A DNA stretch of 64,000 nt from an uncultured Oscillospiraceae bacterium. Lineage in GTDB: Bacteria; Bacillota; Clostridia; Oscillospirales; Ruminococcaceae. The notes below the pieces were generated by a model that was not told the DNA's origin, ran no database searches, and saw nothing but the letters and a program-made list of their open reading frames with translations. Made by a program: the position numbers and the translations under genes. The stretch is from positions 37,326 to 101,325 of the forward strand of contig CAKSKU010000008.1 of the NCBI GenBank assembly GCA_934465295.1. The letters are read 5' to 3'. Position 1 is the stretch's first letter; the number at the start of each line of letters is the position of its first letter. Shown piece by piece: positions 7,997 through 16,383 of the stretch.

Positions 7997-10078
7997 TTAC
8001 TTCTTTTCCGTAAGCGTAATGCCGTTCTTTCCGAGCGGGATTTCGTGGTCAAGTCCGACGAACTTTCCGTTCTCCTGCCATAAAACTTCCTTGACGAAAT
8101 TGTACTTTTCCGTGTCCCAAGTTACAAAATCGTCCTTGACAAGTCCGCCTGTGTCACCCGAGTTCGCATTGAAGCACCAGAATGTGTGATTTATCTTGTT
8201 CGTCTTGATAAACTTGCGCAGGTGCGTCATCCAGGTGAGGTTCGGCTCGGTCATATAACCGCCCCATTCGCCGATGAGAAGCGGCGCAATGCCCTCCTCC
8301 TGAATGTAGAACCAGTTGTCGTGCCAACAGTCCTTGTAAAGGCTGTTGTAGTTATAACCGCTCTTGAACCAAGGCTGCTGAAATACCGCAGGACCGTAAT
8401 CATGCGGCGAGTAAACAAGCTTGTTCTGATATTTTCCGAGGTCAACGGGGTTGTCCTTTACGCCTCGGAGGTTTCCACCCCACCAGTTGAAGTAGTAATC
8501 GGCGGAATTTGTCGAGCTGAAATTGCCGTTTTTCTTCGTGTCAATAGGGTAAATTTCAATTCCCTCGACCATGACCAGAACGTTCGGGTTCTGTTTGAGA
8601 ACGCTGTTTGCGGCTTTTTCAGCAATGTATTTCCAGTTGTCGCTGTCCTTTGAGTTATCCCACTTTGCTCTCGGGGATTCGTTCGGCTTGCCGTGAGGTT
8701 CGTTTTCAAGGTCAAATGCGATGATCGTATCATCATTTTTGTAACGTTTTGCCATCCATGCGAGCGTGTCGAGGTAGTCTTTTTCGCTTATATCGCCGTC
8801 CGTCCAAAGCGGCTTGTTATGACCCATTGCGTCTGTCTTGGCGCAATGAATATCTATCATTATTTTAAGTCCGTTCGCACGGCACTGACCTACAACATAG
8901 TCGAAAATTTCAAGGCTGTTCATTCCGACAAGGTAGGAGTTCGTTGCCTGATTGAAGTTCGCAGTCGGGTAATTTCCGTTCGACCAGTTTTTGATAAGTT
9001 CGCTCGATATCGGCACACGGAGAAGATTGAATCCGTGGTCTGCTATCGATGCAATAGAGGTGTTGAGGTCACACGCCCACAAGCCGTCAAAGGTGTTTGT
9101 TCCCGTGTTGTAGCCGAACCAGTTGCAGCCCGTCAGCCAGACTTCCTTGCCGTTTTTGTCAACTATCTTATTGCCCTTTACCGAGAGCCAGTCGTCCGTA
9201 GTCGGCTTAGGTACGTCCTTTGCAGGGGTTATTGTCGGATTGTTGTTTCCAACGCCGCTGTTGTTATTATTGCTGTTATTGTTGTTTCCGCTGCCATTGC
9301 TGCCCGTTCCGTTTGTTGTCACCGTGCCGCATTTGAGTGTTGCTTTTGATGCATCAACTGAGCTTGCGTTTTTGAGTATCATTCCGAATGTCGCCTCTCC
9401 TCCTGCGCTGATATCGGTGTTGTAGTCAACGGGGGTTACGGTTATTTTTCCGTTTTTCAGCGTAAAATTGCAGTTCCACGACTGGTCAACGCTCACGTTT
9501 TTGTCAACGGAGACAGTAACCGTCCAGCCCGAAACATTTCCGCTGCCGCTGTTTTTCACCGCACCGTCTATCTGAACATAGTCGCTCGTTCCGTCATTCC
9601 AGCCGTTGCCCGTGTTCAGTACAAGCGAAATGCCGTCTGTGCTGTCATTCTTCTTGTATGAAGCATCGCTCTTTTCCGTGCTTGCCGGAGCCTTTGTATC
9701 ATCGGTGGAAGCCGTTTTAACCGTGCTGTCCGATTTTTCCTGTGAAGAACCGCTCTGTGTTTCGGCAGAAATTTCGTCCGAGGTATCGTCGGTCACAGCA
9801 TTTTCATCGGAGGAAATATCGGCTGTCGAAGCAGTCACCGCAACAGCCGAAGCGTTTTCCGCACTGTCACCGTAAGGGTCGTAATCATCGGCAAACGGGT
9901 CGTAATCATCACCGAAAATGTCGTTGTTTTCCTTTGTTTCAGCGGCTGATGAAGCAACAGTTTCGCTTACCGAAGAAACGGCTTCGCTCACATCGGGTTC
10001 GGCGGCTTTGTTTCCGCAGGCAGAAAAGCTTGAACAAATCATAAGCAATGAGACCGCAAAGGCTATGTATTTTTTCAT
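7997..10078 (-). CDS. Cell-anchored GH5 endoglucanase with carbohydrate-binding module
   Basis: 693 residues. The signal peptide ends in a lipobox-like FSAC, so Cys21 is probably lipidated and the enzyme held on the outer face of the membrane. A long Ser/Thr/Asp-rich linker (about 25-148) precedes a beta-sandwich module (about 150-255) with Trp residues in GNGW, SGW and SWNC, resembling family 2-type cellulose-binding modules. An Asn/Gly linker (about 256-282) leads to the GH5 catalytic domain (about 295-690). Acid/base Glu is in DLENEPHG (about 460) and the nucleophile Glu in LIGEWGG (about 604). It should cut internal beta-1,4-glucan bonds of cellulose or related glucans. It is first in an operon with a wall-binding-repeat protein and is divergent from tyrA. 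Confidence 0.92.
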   Translation of the reverse strand: MKKYIAFAVSLLMICSSFSACGNKAAEPDVSEAVSSVSETVASSAAETKENNDIFGDDYDPFADDYDPYGDSAENASAVAVTASTADISSDENAVTDDTSDEISAETQSGSSQEKSDSTVKTASTDDTKAPASTEKSDASYKKNDSTDGISLVLNTGNGWNDGTSDYVQIDGAVKNSGSGNVSGWTVTVSVDKNVSVDQSWNCNFTLKNGKITVTPVDYNTDISAGGEATFGMILKNASSVDASKATLKCGTVTTNGTGSNGSGNNNNSNNNNSGVGNNNPTITPAKDVPKPTTDDWLSVKGNKIVDKNGKEVWLTGCNWFGYNTGTNTFDGLWACDLNTSIASIADHGFNLLRVPISSELIKNWSNGNYPTANFNQATNSYLVGMNSLEIFDYVVGQCRANGLKIMIDIHCAKTDAMGHNKPLWTDGDISEKDYLDTLAWMAKRYKNDDTIIAFDLENEPHGKPNESPRAKWDNSKDSDNWKYIAEKAANSVLKQNPNVLVMVEGIEIYPIDTKKNGNFSSTNSADYYFNWWGGNLRGVKDNPVDLGKYQNKLVYSPHDYGPAVFQQPWFKSGYNYNSLYKDCWHDNWFYIQEEGIAPLLIGEWGGYMTEPNLTWMTHLRKFIKTNKINHTFWCFNANSGDTGGLVKDDFVTWDTEKYNFVKEVLWQENGKFVGLDHEIPLGKNGITLTEKK

Positions 10079-10150
10079 TTTTTACCCCTTTCAAAAATAT
10101 TAACTCATCAATAAATCTAAAAAAATTCACACAAAATTAACTCTACTATA

Positions 10151-10178
10151 ATTATACCGTATTTTGCATAAAAGTCAA
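10151..10178 (-). promoter_or_regulatory. Promoter of the GH5 cellulase operon
   Basis: Minus-strand TTGACT-16-TATAAT. It is arranged back to back with the tyrA promoter, the two -35 boxes being only 9 bases apart. Confidence 0.7.
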
Positions 10179-10187
10179 GGAAATCAG

Positions 10188-10216
10188 TTGACTTTTGCCG
10201 ATAAAAGCGGTAAAAT
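10188..10216 (+). promoter_or_regulatory. Promoter of tyrA
   Basis: TTGACT-17-TAAAAT on the plus strand, 40 bases upstream of the tyrA start; divergent from the cellulase promoter. Confidence 0.65.
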
Positions 10217-10255
10217 ATTTGTATTGAAGATTTTTTTGAAAGGAACTTTTCAAAT

Positions 10256-11086
10256 ATGATAATTACAGTTGTCGGTCTTGGACTTATAGGCGGTTCACTT
10301 TGCAAAACTATAAAAAAACACACCAATCACACAGTCTACGGCGTTGATATCGACAAGGAAACGATCGATATGGCTCTCTCGCAGCACGCCATCGACGCCG
10401 AAACGAACGACCTCGGACTTGCTGATATCACCATAGTTTCGCTCTATCCGCTCACAACGATAGATTATATCAAAACAAATGCGTCAAAGTTCAAGAGGGG
10501 AAGTATCGTCATCGACACCTGCGGCATAAAAAAAGCAATCTGCGACGGCGTTACCGATATTCTCGAAGAAAACGATGTTACCTTCATCGGCGTTCACCCA
10601 ATGGCAGGACGTGAGTTCTCGGGCTTTGAATATTCGCTCGACAACCTTTTCGACACCGCAAGCTTTATCATCACGCCGACCGAGAAAACCCCCCAGCAGA
10701 AGATAAATCTCATTGAAGATTTTGCATACGCTATCAATTTCAAAAAGGTCGTAAAGGCAACTCCGCAGGAACACGATCAGATCATCGCATTCACAAGCCA
10801 ACTTGCGCACGTTGTTTCCAACGCTTACATAAAAAGTCCGACCGGACAGAAACAGCTCGGCTTCAGCGCAGGCAGCTTTCAGGATCTCACCCGAGTTGCA
10901 AAGCTGAACGAAGATATGTGGACACCTCTTTTTATGCTCAACAAAGATCCGCTCGTTTTCGAGATAAACTACATTATCGACCGTCTTACCGAATACAGAG
11001 ATGCCCTTGTTGACGGCGATAACCCACGTCTTCACGATCTTCTCCGTGACGGACGAATTCTTAAGGAAGAAAGCAAGAAGCTTTGA
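10256..11086 (+). CDS. tyrA: Prephenate dehydrogenase
   Basis: A 276-residue NAD(P)-dependent enzyme converting prephenate to 4-hydroxyphenylpyruvate in tyrosine synthesis. The N-terminus is a dinucleotide-binding fold with GLGLIGGSL (about 7-15). The family motif GVHPMAGREFSGF (about 117-129) and the helical C-terminal dimer domain with AFTSQLAHVVSNAY are also visible. The length fits the short class without ACT or chorismate mutase domains. An AAGGAA Shine-Dalgarno sequence precedes the ATG. The next gene, an acetyltransferase, starts 27 bases later and probably shares the transcript. No other aromatic-pathway gene is nearby. Confidence 0.9.
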   Translation: MIITVVGLGLIGGSLCKTIKKHTNHTVYGVDIDKETIDMALSQHAIDAETNDLGLADITIVSLYPLTTIDYIKTNASKFKRGSIVIDTCGIKKAICDGVTDILEENDVTFIGVHPMAGREFSGFEYSLDNLFDTASFIITPTEKTPQQKINLIEDFAYAINFKKVVKATPQEHDQIIAFTSQLAHVVSNAYIKSPTGQKQLGFSAGSFQDLTRVAKLNEDMWTPLFMLNKDPLVFEINYIIDRLTEYRDALVDGDNPRLHDLLRDGRILKEESKKL

Positions 11087-11113
11087 TGCTTTCGTGAAAG
11101 GAACTGATATAAT

Positions 11114-11596
11114 ATGCACGAAATATGTCTTGCTTCACCTGCCGACAAGGATAAGATACTTGCGCTTTACAAGACAATGCTTCACGGCCCTGCCGACTGG
11201 AACGAAAATTACCCGAGTGAAGAAACGATCGAATTTGATATGTCAAGAAACGCTCTTTTCGTGATGAAAAATGATGCCGAGGAAGTTATTGCGGCTATCT
11301 CGATCGACAAAGATAATGAAGTCGATTCTCTCCCATACTGGGACAAGTCACTTGCCCCGAGCGGTGAGTTTTCCCGAATATGCGTCCGTAAGGATATGCA
11401 GAACCAAGGAATTGCCCGTCAGATGATACTTCACGTTTTTGATGTGATGAGAAAAGACGGCAAAAAGGGTGCGCACATTCTTGTAAAAACGGGTCACGAG
11501 GCTGCGCTTGCTTTATACGGAAAGCTTGGGTTCAAAACAGTCGGCGAATGTTTTATGTACGGCAAGGATTTTATCTGTATGGAAGTTAAGCTGTGA
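11114..11596 (+). CDS. GNAT family N-acetyltransferase
   Basis: 160 residues with the GNAT fold: a core beta strand and acetyl-CoA pyrophosphate loop in VRKDMQNQGIARQMI (Q/RxxGxA type, about 96-110) and a C-terminal ALYGKLGFKTVGE, typical of the last helix and strand. It follows tyrA by 27 bases and ends at a bidirectional terminator. The substrate (small molecule, amino acid or protein N-terminus) cannot be told from sequence. Confidence 0.85.
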   Translation: MHEICLASPADKDKILALYKTMLHGPADWNENYPSEETIEFDMSRNALFVMKNDAEEVIAAISIDKDNEVDSLPYWDKSLAPSGEFSRICVRKDMQNQGIARQMILHVFDVMRKDGKKGAHILVKTGHEAALALYGKLGFKTVGECFMYGKDFICMEVKL

Positions 11597-11597
11597 A

Positions 11598-11634
11598 AAA
11601 ACGGCACTGCTCACTTATTGGGCAGCGCCGTTTT
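11598..11634. terminator. Bidirectional intrinsic terminator
   Basis: A-run, ACGGC..CTGC stem, GCAG..GCCGT, T-run. It serves the acetyltransferase gene (plus) and the convergent 99-residue membrane protein gene (minus, stop at 11635). Confidence 0.85.
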
Positions 11635-11934
11635 CTATTCTTTCACGACCACATAATCAAGGCTTTCCCCTGCAATTTTGTCAAAAATAAGCAGTTGCTC
11701 CTCGCTTGCACCCTTATCATAAATTATCACAAGCGTTTCTTCCGAATATTCTTCCGCTTTGGTGAGGATATTCCGTGCGATAAGCTCGATATTCTGCGTT
11801 TCTTTGCTTATCGGCAATATCAGCAGGTGAAGTGTCGGTCTTTTCTGAGAACGCTCCGCTATCACTCCGAGAATGAACAGCACTGTTGCCCCGATACAAA
11901 GAAATAATGCATACAAAAGCTGAATTTTTTCCAT
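11635..11934 (-). CDS. Small single-span membrane protein of unknown function
   Basis: 99 residues. Residues about 6-25 are a hydrophobic membrane span (LYALFLCIGATVLFILGVIA). The rest is a soluble domain with alternating strand-like segments (LHLLILPIS, TLVIIYDKGA, LDYVVVKE) that looks like a small alpha/beta cytoplasmic fold. I do not recognise the family. It lies immediately downstream of pnp. Its ATG is preceded directly by the T-run of a strong hairpin (11941-12002), and the only ribosome site, GGGGGGGA, forms the 3' arm of that hairpin. Expression may therefore be tightly limited or conditional. Confidence 0.7.
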   Translation of the reverse strand: MEKIQLLYALFLCIGATVLFILGVIAERSQKRPTLHLLILPISKETQNIELIARNILTKAEEYSEETLVIIYDKGASEEQLLIFDKIAGESLDYVVVKE

Positions 11935-12002
11935 AAAAAATCCCCCCCTATCAAGGAATTGCTGACAAATCAGCTTTTTCCTTATTATATGATAGGAGGG
12001 GA
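11935..12002 (-). terminator. Extended hairpin: pnp terminator that also holds the ribosome site of the next gene
   Basis: On the minus strand the outer arms CCCCTCCTATCA and TGATAGGGGGGG pair over about 13 bp. Inside them AAGGAA pairs with TTCCTT and GCTGA with TCAGC. A run of six T follows the outer stem and is directly followed by the ATG at 11934. It has every feature of an intrinsic terminator of pnp, yet the G-rich arm is also the ribosome-binding site of the 99-residue gene. Confidence 0.7.
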
Positions 12003-12014
12003 AAATTTGTTATT

Positions 12015-14153
12015 TTAGTTGTTTGCGTTCTTCTTTGCTTCGATATCAGCAAGAGCGTCCTTTCTCGAAAGGTTGATCCTGCCCTGATTATCGATCTCCA
12101 TTACCTTAACAACGATCTCGTCGCCGATAGAAACAACATCTTCTACCTTTTCAACTCTCTGCTTGTCGAGCTTGGAGATATGAACGAGTCCGTCCTTGCC
12201 GGGAGCGATCTCAACGAATGCACCGAAGTTCATAAGGCGAACTACTTTGCCCTTGTAGATAGCACCGATTTCGGGGTCGTTTGCGATAGTGTTTACGATC
12301 TGGATAGCCTTCTTAACGCCGTCCATATCAACACCGCTTACAAATACGTTGCCCTCGTCATTGATGTCGATCTTTACGCCGCAGTCAGCGGAGATCTTCT
12401 GAATGACCTTACCGCCCTGACCGATAACTTCTCTGATCTTGTCAACGGGAACTTTGGTCTGGAGCATCTTTGGAGCATACTTGCCGACAGTCGGACGGGG
12501 TTCTGCAATAGCCTTGAGCATAATTTCATCAAGGATATAATCTCTTGCCTTGTGTGTCTTAGCGAAAGCTTCTTCGATGATAGCAGGTGTAAGACCGTCG
12601 ACCTTGATATCGACCTGAATAGCTGTGATACCCTTGTGAGTACCGCCAACCTTGAAGTCCATATCGCCGAAGAAGTCCTCAAGACCCTGGATATCTACCA
12701 TTGTCATAAAGCTGCCGTCATCTCTTGTGATAAGACCGCAGGAAATACCTGCAACGGGTGCTTTGATAGGAACGCCTGCGTCCATAAGTGCGAGCGTAGA
12801 ACCGCAGATAGAACCCTGCGATGTTGAACCGTTGGAAGAAAGGACTTCGGAAACGAGTCTCATTGCATACGGGAATTCTTCAACGGAAGGAAGTACGGGA
12901 ACGAGTGCTCTTTCAGCGAGCGCACCGTGACCGATCTCACGGCGTCCGGGTCCTCTTGAAGGCTTTGTTTCGCCAACGGAGTAGGACGGGAAGTTGTAGT
13001 GGTGCATATAGCGCTTGCTGTCTTCTTCGTCAAGACCGTCGATCTTCTGTGAATCGCTGATAGGTCCGAGTGTTGCGATCGTGAGTACCTGTGTCTGACC
13101 TCTTGTGAAAAGTCCCGAACCGTGTACTCTTGGAAGAACGCCTACTTCGGAAGCGAGAGGACGGATCTCATCGATTCCTCTGCCGTCAACACGCTTGCCC
13201 TCATAGAGCCAGTTGCGGACGATCTTCTTCTGGAGCTTGTAGATGCACTCATCGATCATAGCGATCTTGTCGGGATAAGCTTCGTCAAATTTAGCGTGGA
13301 TAGCATCCTTGATAGGATTAAGTCTTTCCTCACGAATATTTTTATCATCTGTGTCAAGAGCGACCTTAACGTCCTCAGCAGCCATTTCTTCGATAGCGTC
13401 AAAGAGGTCGTGGTCAACTTCCATTGACTCGAATTCAAACTTCTTCTTGCCGATCTGAGCCTTGATATCGTTGATGAAAGCAACGATCTTCTTGATCTCT
13501 TCGTGACCTGTGAGGATAGCCTTGAGCATAACATCATCGGGAACTTCGTTTGCGCCTGCTTCGATCATAACAATCTTCTCGGCTGTGCCTGCAACTGTGA
13601 GGTTGAGGTCTGTCTTTGCTCTCTGTTCGAGGTTAGGGTTAAGAACGATCTCACCGTCAACAAGACCAACGGAAATACCGCCGATAGGTCCGTTCCAAGG
13701 GATATCGGAAATAGAGATAGCAACGGAAGTAGCGATCATTCCGCAGATCTCAGGGGAATAATCGGGGTCAACAGCGAGAACTGTCATAACAACGGAAACA
13801 TCGTTTCTCATATCCTTGGGGAAGAGCGGTCTGATAGGTCTGTCGACTACTCTTGAAGTAAGGATAGCCTTATCGGAAGGCTTGCCCTCTCTCTTTGTGA
13901 AAGAACCGGGAATTCTGCCTACGGAGTAAAGGCGCTCCTCATAGTCAACGGAAAGGGGGAAGAAATCTACGCCCTCTCTTGGCTTGGGGCTTGCGGTAAC
14001 GTTAGCCATAACGACTGTATCGCCGTATGTTACCCAGCATGAACCGTTGGAAAGCTCACAGGTCTTGCCTGTTTCGACCTTAAGTTCTCTGCCTGCGAAT
14101 GTTGTTGTGAAGACTCTGTAATTATCAAAAGTCTTGAGTTTGGACATTGCCAT
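12015..14153 (-). CDS. pnp: Polyribonucleotide nucleotidyltransferase (PNPase)
   Basis: A 712-residue phosphorolytic 3'-5' exoribonuclease and component of RNA degradation. The domain order is typical: a first RNase PH domain (about 15-145), an all-helical linker, a second RNase PH domain (about 320-540) containing GRREIGHGALAERAL and the catalytic region around QGLEDFFGDMDFKVGGT, then KH (about 560-620, IGQGGKVIQKI) and S1 (about 630-700, IYKGKVVRLMNFGAFVEI). ATG 14153 has AGGAGG upstream. It is the second gene after rpsO, the conserved rpsO-pnp order, with a hairpin in the gap. The product ends with a short Lys/Asn tail. Confidence 0.97.
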   Translation of the reverse strand: MAMSKLKTFDNYRVFTTTFAGRELKVETGKTCELSNGSCWVTYGDTVVMANVTASPKPREGVDFFPLSVDYEERLYSVGRIPGSFTKREGKPSDKAILTSRVVDRPIRPLFPKDMRNDVSVVMTVLAVDPDYSPEICGMIATSVAISISDIPWNGPIGGISVGLVDGEIVLNPNLEQRAKTDLNLTVAGTAEKIVMIEAGANEVPDDVMLKAILTGHEEIKKIVAFINDIKAQIGKKKFEFESMEVDHDLFDAIEEMAAEDVKVALDTDDKNIREERLNPIKDAIHAKFDEAYPDKIAMIDECIYKLQKKIVRNWLYEGKRVDGRGIDEIRPLASEVGVLPRVHGSGLFTRGQTQVLTIATLGPISDSQKIDGLDEEDSKRYMHHYNFPSYSVGETKPSRGPGRREIGHGALAERALVPVLPSVEEFPYAMRLVSEVLSSNGSTSQGSICGSTLALMDAGVPIKAPVAGISCGLITRDDGSFMTMVDIQGLEDFFGDMDFKVGGTHKGITAIQVDIKVDGLTPAIIEEAFAKTHKARDYILDEIMLKAIAEPRPTVGKYAPKMLQTKVPVDKIREVIGQGGKVIQKISADCGVKIDINDEGNVFVSGVDMDGVKKAIQIVNTIANDPEIGAIYKGKVVRLMNFGAFVEIAPGKDGLVHISKLDKQRVEKVEDVVSIGDEIVVKVMEIDNQGRINLSRKDALADIEAKKNANN

Positions 14154-14282
14154 TTGAACTGCCTCCTGTTAAATATAATATTTAATTTTCCACCGTCAGC
14201 AGCTTTAGCAATAAATTCTGCCCATTCAGCGAACGGGTACAATTTAATGCTAAACAACTGCTTAACGATTTGATTTTCATTA

Positions 14283-14334
14283 AAACGCACCAAAGGCAGC
14301 GTAAAGGACATGACCTTTACGAACTGCCTTCGGT
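14283..14334 (-). terminator. Hairpin between rpsO and pnp (partial terminator or processing site)
   Basis: AAGGCAG..CGTAAAGG pairs with CCTTTACG..CTGCCTT; on the minus strand only a weak T-run (GTGCGTTTT) follows. In other bacteria the rpsO-pnp gap carries an attenuator and RNase III site; the same role is plausible here. Confidence 0.6.
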
Positions 14335-14340
14335 AAAAAA

Positions 14341-14607
14341 TTACTTACGGATTCCGAGCTTTTCGATAGTAGCACGGTATCTTGTGATATCCTTCTTCAT
14401 AAGGTAGTTGAGAAGGTTACGTCTGCGGCCAACCATCTTAAGAAGACCTCTTCTGGAGTGGTGGTCGTTCGGATGATCCTTAAGGTGAGCGTTAAGGTCA
14501 TTGATCCTCTTGGTGAGGATAGCAACCTGGACCTCAGGTGAACCTGTGTCGTGTTCGCTCTTCTTGTTTGCTTCGATTACAGCAGCTTTTTCTTCTTTGC
14601 GCATCAT
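14341..14607 (-). CDS. rpsO: 30S ribosomal protein S15
   Basis: The 88-residue primary 16S rRNA-binding protein of the small-subunit platform. The sequence is full length and shows the family core HDTGSPEVQVAILT, LNAHLKDHPNDHHSRRGL and MVGRRRNLLNYL. Two ATGs stand side by side; the first (14607) has GAGGTG eight bases upstream. A longer open frame upstream lies in the leader and is not homologous. A consensus promoter is at 14736-14764, leaving a leader of about 120 bases that could bind S15 for autoregulation, as known in other bacteria. Confidence 0.97.
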   Translation of the reverse strand: MMRKEEKAAVIEANKKSEHDTGSPEVQVAILTKRINDLNAHLKDHPNDHHSRRGLLKMVGRRRNLLNYLMKKDITRYRATIEKLGIRK

Positions 14608-14735
14608 AATAAATACACCTCTTTCAAAAATTTGCCCGTAAACATAGAATACGGCAGGTACAATTCTCCGTCGGAGCGTTACCCGTATTCCAAGTAGACG
14701 GAAATACACTGTGCACACATAGCACAGCAAAAAGT

Positions 14736-14764
14736 ATTATACCATATTATTTTTCATTTGTAAA
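14736..14764 (-). promoter_or_regulatory. Promoter of rpsO-pnp
   Basis: Minus-strand TTTACA-17-TATAAT, with the -10 box about 130 bases upstream of the S15 start. Confidence 0.75.
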
Positions 14765-14790
14765 GGGTTTTGACAAATTTTTTCGTCATA

Positions 14791-15651
14791 TCAGGAAATT
14801 TTCTTGTTGCCCTTTGATTTTGAGCCGCCCGATTTTTCCTTAGATGAAGCTACAGGAGCTTCCTTTCCGCCCATATCGGTGAAAATAGCGTCCTCTTCAT
14901 CAAGCGGTTCGAGGTAAGCATATTCGGGATTGCTCTCTCCTCTTTCCTCATAGTAAGGGTCGATGACATACTTCTGGATAAGCGGATAGGAGTTGAACAT
15001 TATAAGAAATCCGAGGAAGCTTATCGGCCATATCGGAATGATTATCACCGAAAGCGGGTGAAGAACTATCATCACACCGAGCAAAAGCGCAATAAACACC
15101 ACGATGAGCAGTGTTATAATGTTCTTTTTAAGTCCAACGCAGGTGAGGAAGAACGAATTCTTGATGATATTCGCAAGGCTGAGGTCGGTCGCAACTATCA
15201 TCGGGAAGATGTAGAAATTCATCATCAGCAGTGTGAGCGCAAAGCTTACCGAGATAACGCAGAGGATAATATAGATGATGCTGCCCGAGCTTTTATACAT
15301 CGCAGGATATACCTGAAGCGCAGCATAAGCCGAAACAGCAAAAAGTATATCGAGAAGTCCGATCGGTATCGACTGTTTGAGGTTTCCCGAAAAGCCTTTC
15401 CAGAAATCGTGGAAAATGAATGCGTTCTTTTCCAGTCGGTAGTTGCGCAGAACCCTTGTCATACCTGCGATCGCAGGACCTATCGTTACGATGGGAATAC
15501 AGAAAAGCGCCGTCAGCAGATTAAGCTCCAGAAGCTTCCAGAATTTGCGGAAATAAAGCTCAAAAAACTCGAAGAACGGTTTTTTCTTGGGCGCATTTTT
15601 CGCAATGCCCGGACCCGCCTTAGTATAATCGTTTAATCCAAAAAGTGACAA
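14791..15651 (-). CDS. YesL-like integral membrane protein (DUF624)
   Basis: 286 residues with five to six predicted membrane spans (for example LLTALFCIPIVTIGPAIAGM near 43-62, GLLDILFAVSAYAALQV, IIYIILCVISVSFALTLLMM, ITLLIVVFIALLLGVMIV). The first span with its CIPIVTIGPA motif is characteristic of YesL/DUF624 proteins, which are often found beside sugar transporters and polysaccharide-degradation genes in Firmicutes; their biochemical role is unsettled. The C-terminus is acidic then Ser/Lys rich. It is downstream of a SpoIIM-like gene with a 33-base gap, so probably co-transcribed. Confidence 0.8.
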   Translation of the reverse strand: MSLFGLNDYTKAGPGIAKNAPKKKPFFEFFELYFRKFWKLLELNLLTALFCIPIVTIGPAIAGMTRVLRNYRLEKNAFIFHDFWKGFSGNLKQSIPIGLLDILFAVSAYAALQVYPAMYKSSGSIIYIILCVISVSFALTLLMMNFYIFPMIVATDLSLANIIKNSFFLTCVGLKKNIITLLIVVFIALLLGVMIVLHPLSVIIIPIWPISFLGFLIMFNSYPLIQKYVIDPYYEERGESNPEYAYLEPLDEEDAIFTDMGGKEAPVASSKEKSGGSKSKGNKKIS

Positions 15652-15684
15652 ATAAATACAGCTCCTTAATTTTTATATTCCCTG

Positions 15685-16320
15685 TTAAATACCTAAAAAT
15701 CCCGACCAAAGTCCTGCAAAAAAGTAGGTGACAAGGCTGTCTGCAAGCGACAGCACTCCGAGTGCCGCAAACAGCACAAGAAATTTCGTCAGATAAAGCT
15801 TCACCGTGCCTGCGTCCGACTTGTCCAAGCCGAGCAAACGCTTCGCCGAGAGAAAGGACATCGAAAAGCTCTCTCTCGCCGCGATAAGTACGATAAACGC
15901 CGAAAGCACCGCAAACGGCAGTATGAAAACCGTTGAAACGAGCGTACCTTTAAAGCCGTATTCTGCGTTCATATCCGCAAGCATAACGCCTGTTCCAAGT
16001 CCGTGAAAAAACGGAACGAGCAGCTCCGCAGGCATCGACACCGCCCCAAAGCCGAGCAGCAGACACGCAAGCATCAGCAGAAACGGTCCTGAGAACGAGT
16101 TCACAAGAGTTTCGATGAATGTACACCCTGCACGGTTGCGGAAAAACAGCTCCGCCGACCTGCGCAGGATATCATTTTCCGTATCAACACAGCTTGAAAC
16201 TGCGCCCGTAAGCTCGCCCAGACAGAACAGCAGCATCAGCAGAACTACGGGAAGCCTGCCGCTTGCCCCTGAACTTTTCTGACCGAGCAGAAAAGGCATA
16301 ACATTTTTTGTCCTTTGCAT
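15685..16320 (-). CDS. SpoIIM-like integral membrane protein
   Basis: 211 residues, five hydrophobic segments and short loops. The arrangement (first span LPVVLLMLLFCLGELTGAV, then an extracytoplasmic segment, then four spans including FLLMLACLLLGFGAVSMPA and an ALGVLSLADSLVTYFFAGLW end) resembles stage II sporulation protein M, which joins SpoIID and SpoIIP in peptidoglycan thinning during engulfment. ATG 16320 has AAGGAAG at proper distance; a longer frame lacks a site. The match is by overall pattern, not by a diagnostic motif, so treat it as probable. A spoIIA operon elsewhere in the window shows the organism has sporulation genes. Confidence 0.6.
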   Translation of the reverse strand: MQRTKNVMPFLLGQKSSGASGRLPVVLLMLLFCLGELTGAVSSCVDTENDILRRSAELFFRNRAGCTFIETLVNSFSGPFLLMLACLLLGFGAVSMPAELLVPFFHGLGTGVMLADMNAEYGFKGTLVSTVFILPFAVLSAFIVLIAARESFSMSFLSAKRLLGLDKSDAGTVKLYLTKFLVLFAALGVLSLADSLVTYFFAGLWSGFLGI

Positions 16321-16383
16321 ATACATCTTCCTTTGCTTTATTACTTCAAAGAAATTATATGCGGACAAACTGTGATTTAGACT

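Noticed and set aside
8186..9349. Long plus-strand reading frames opposite the GH5 gene
   Set aside because: They are frame shadows of the strongly supported glycosidase on the minus strand and have no ribosome site or recognisable product.
14607..14730. Longer S15 product
   Set aside because: Upstream codons lie in the leader, have no ribosome site and would exceed the fixed length of the family.
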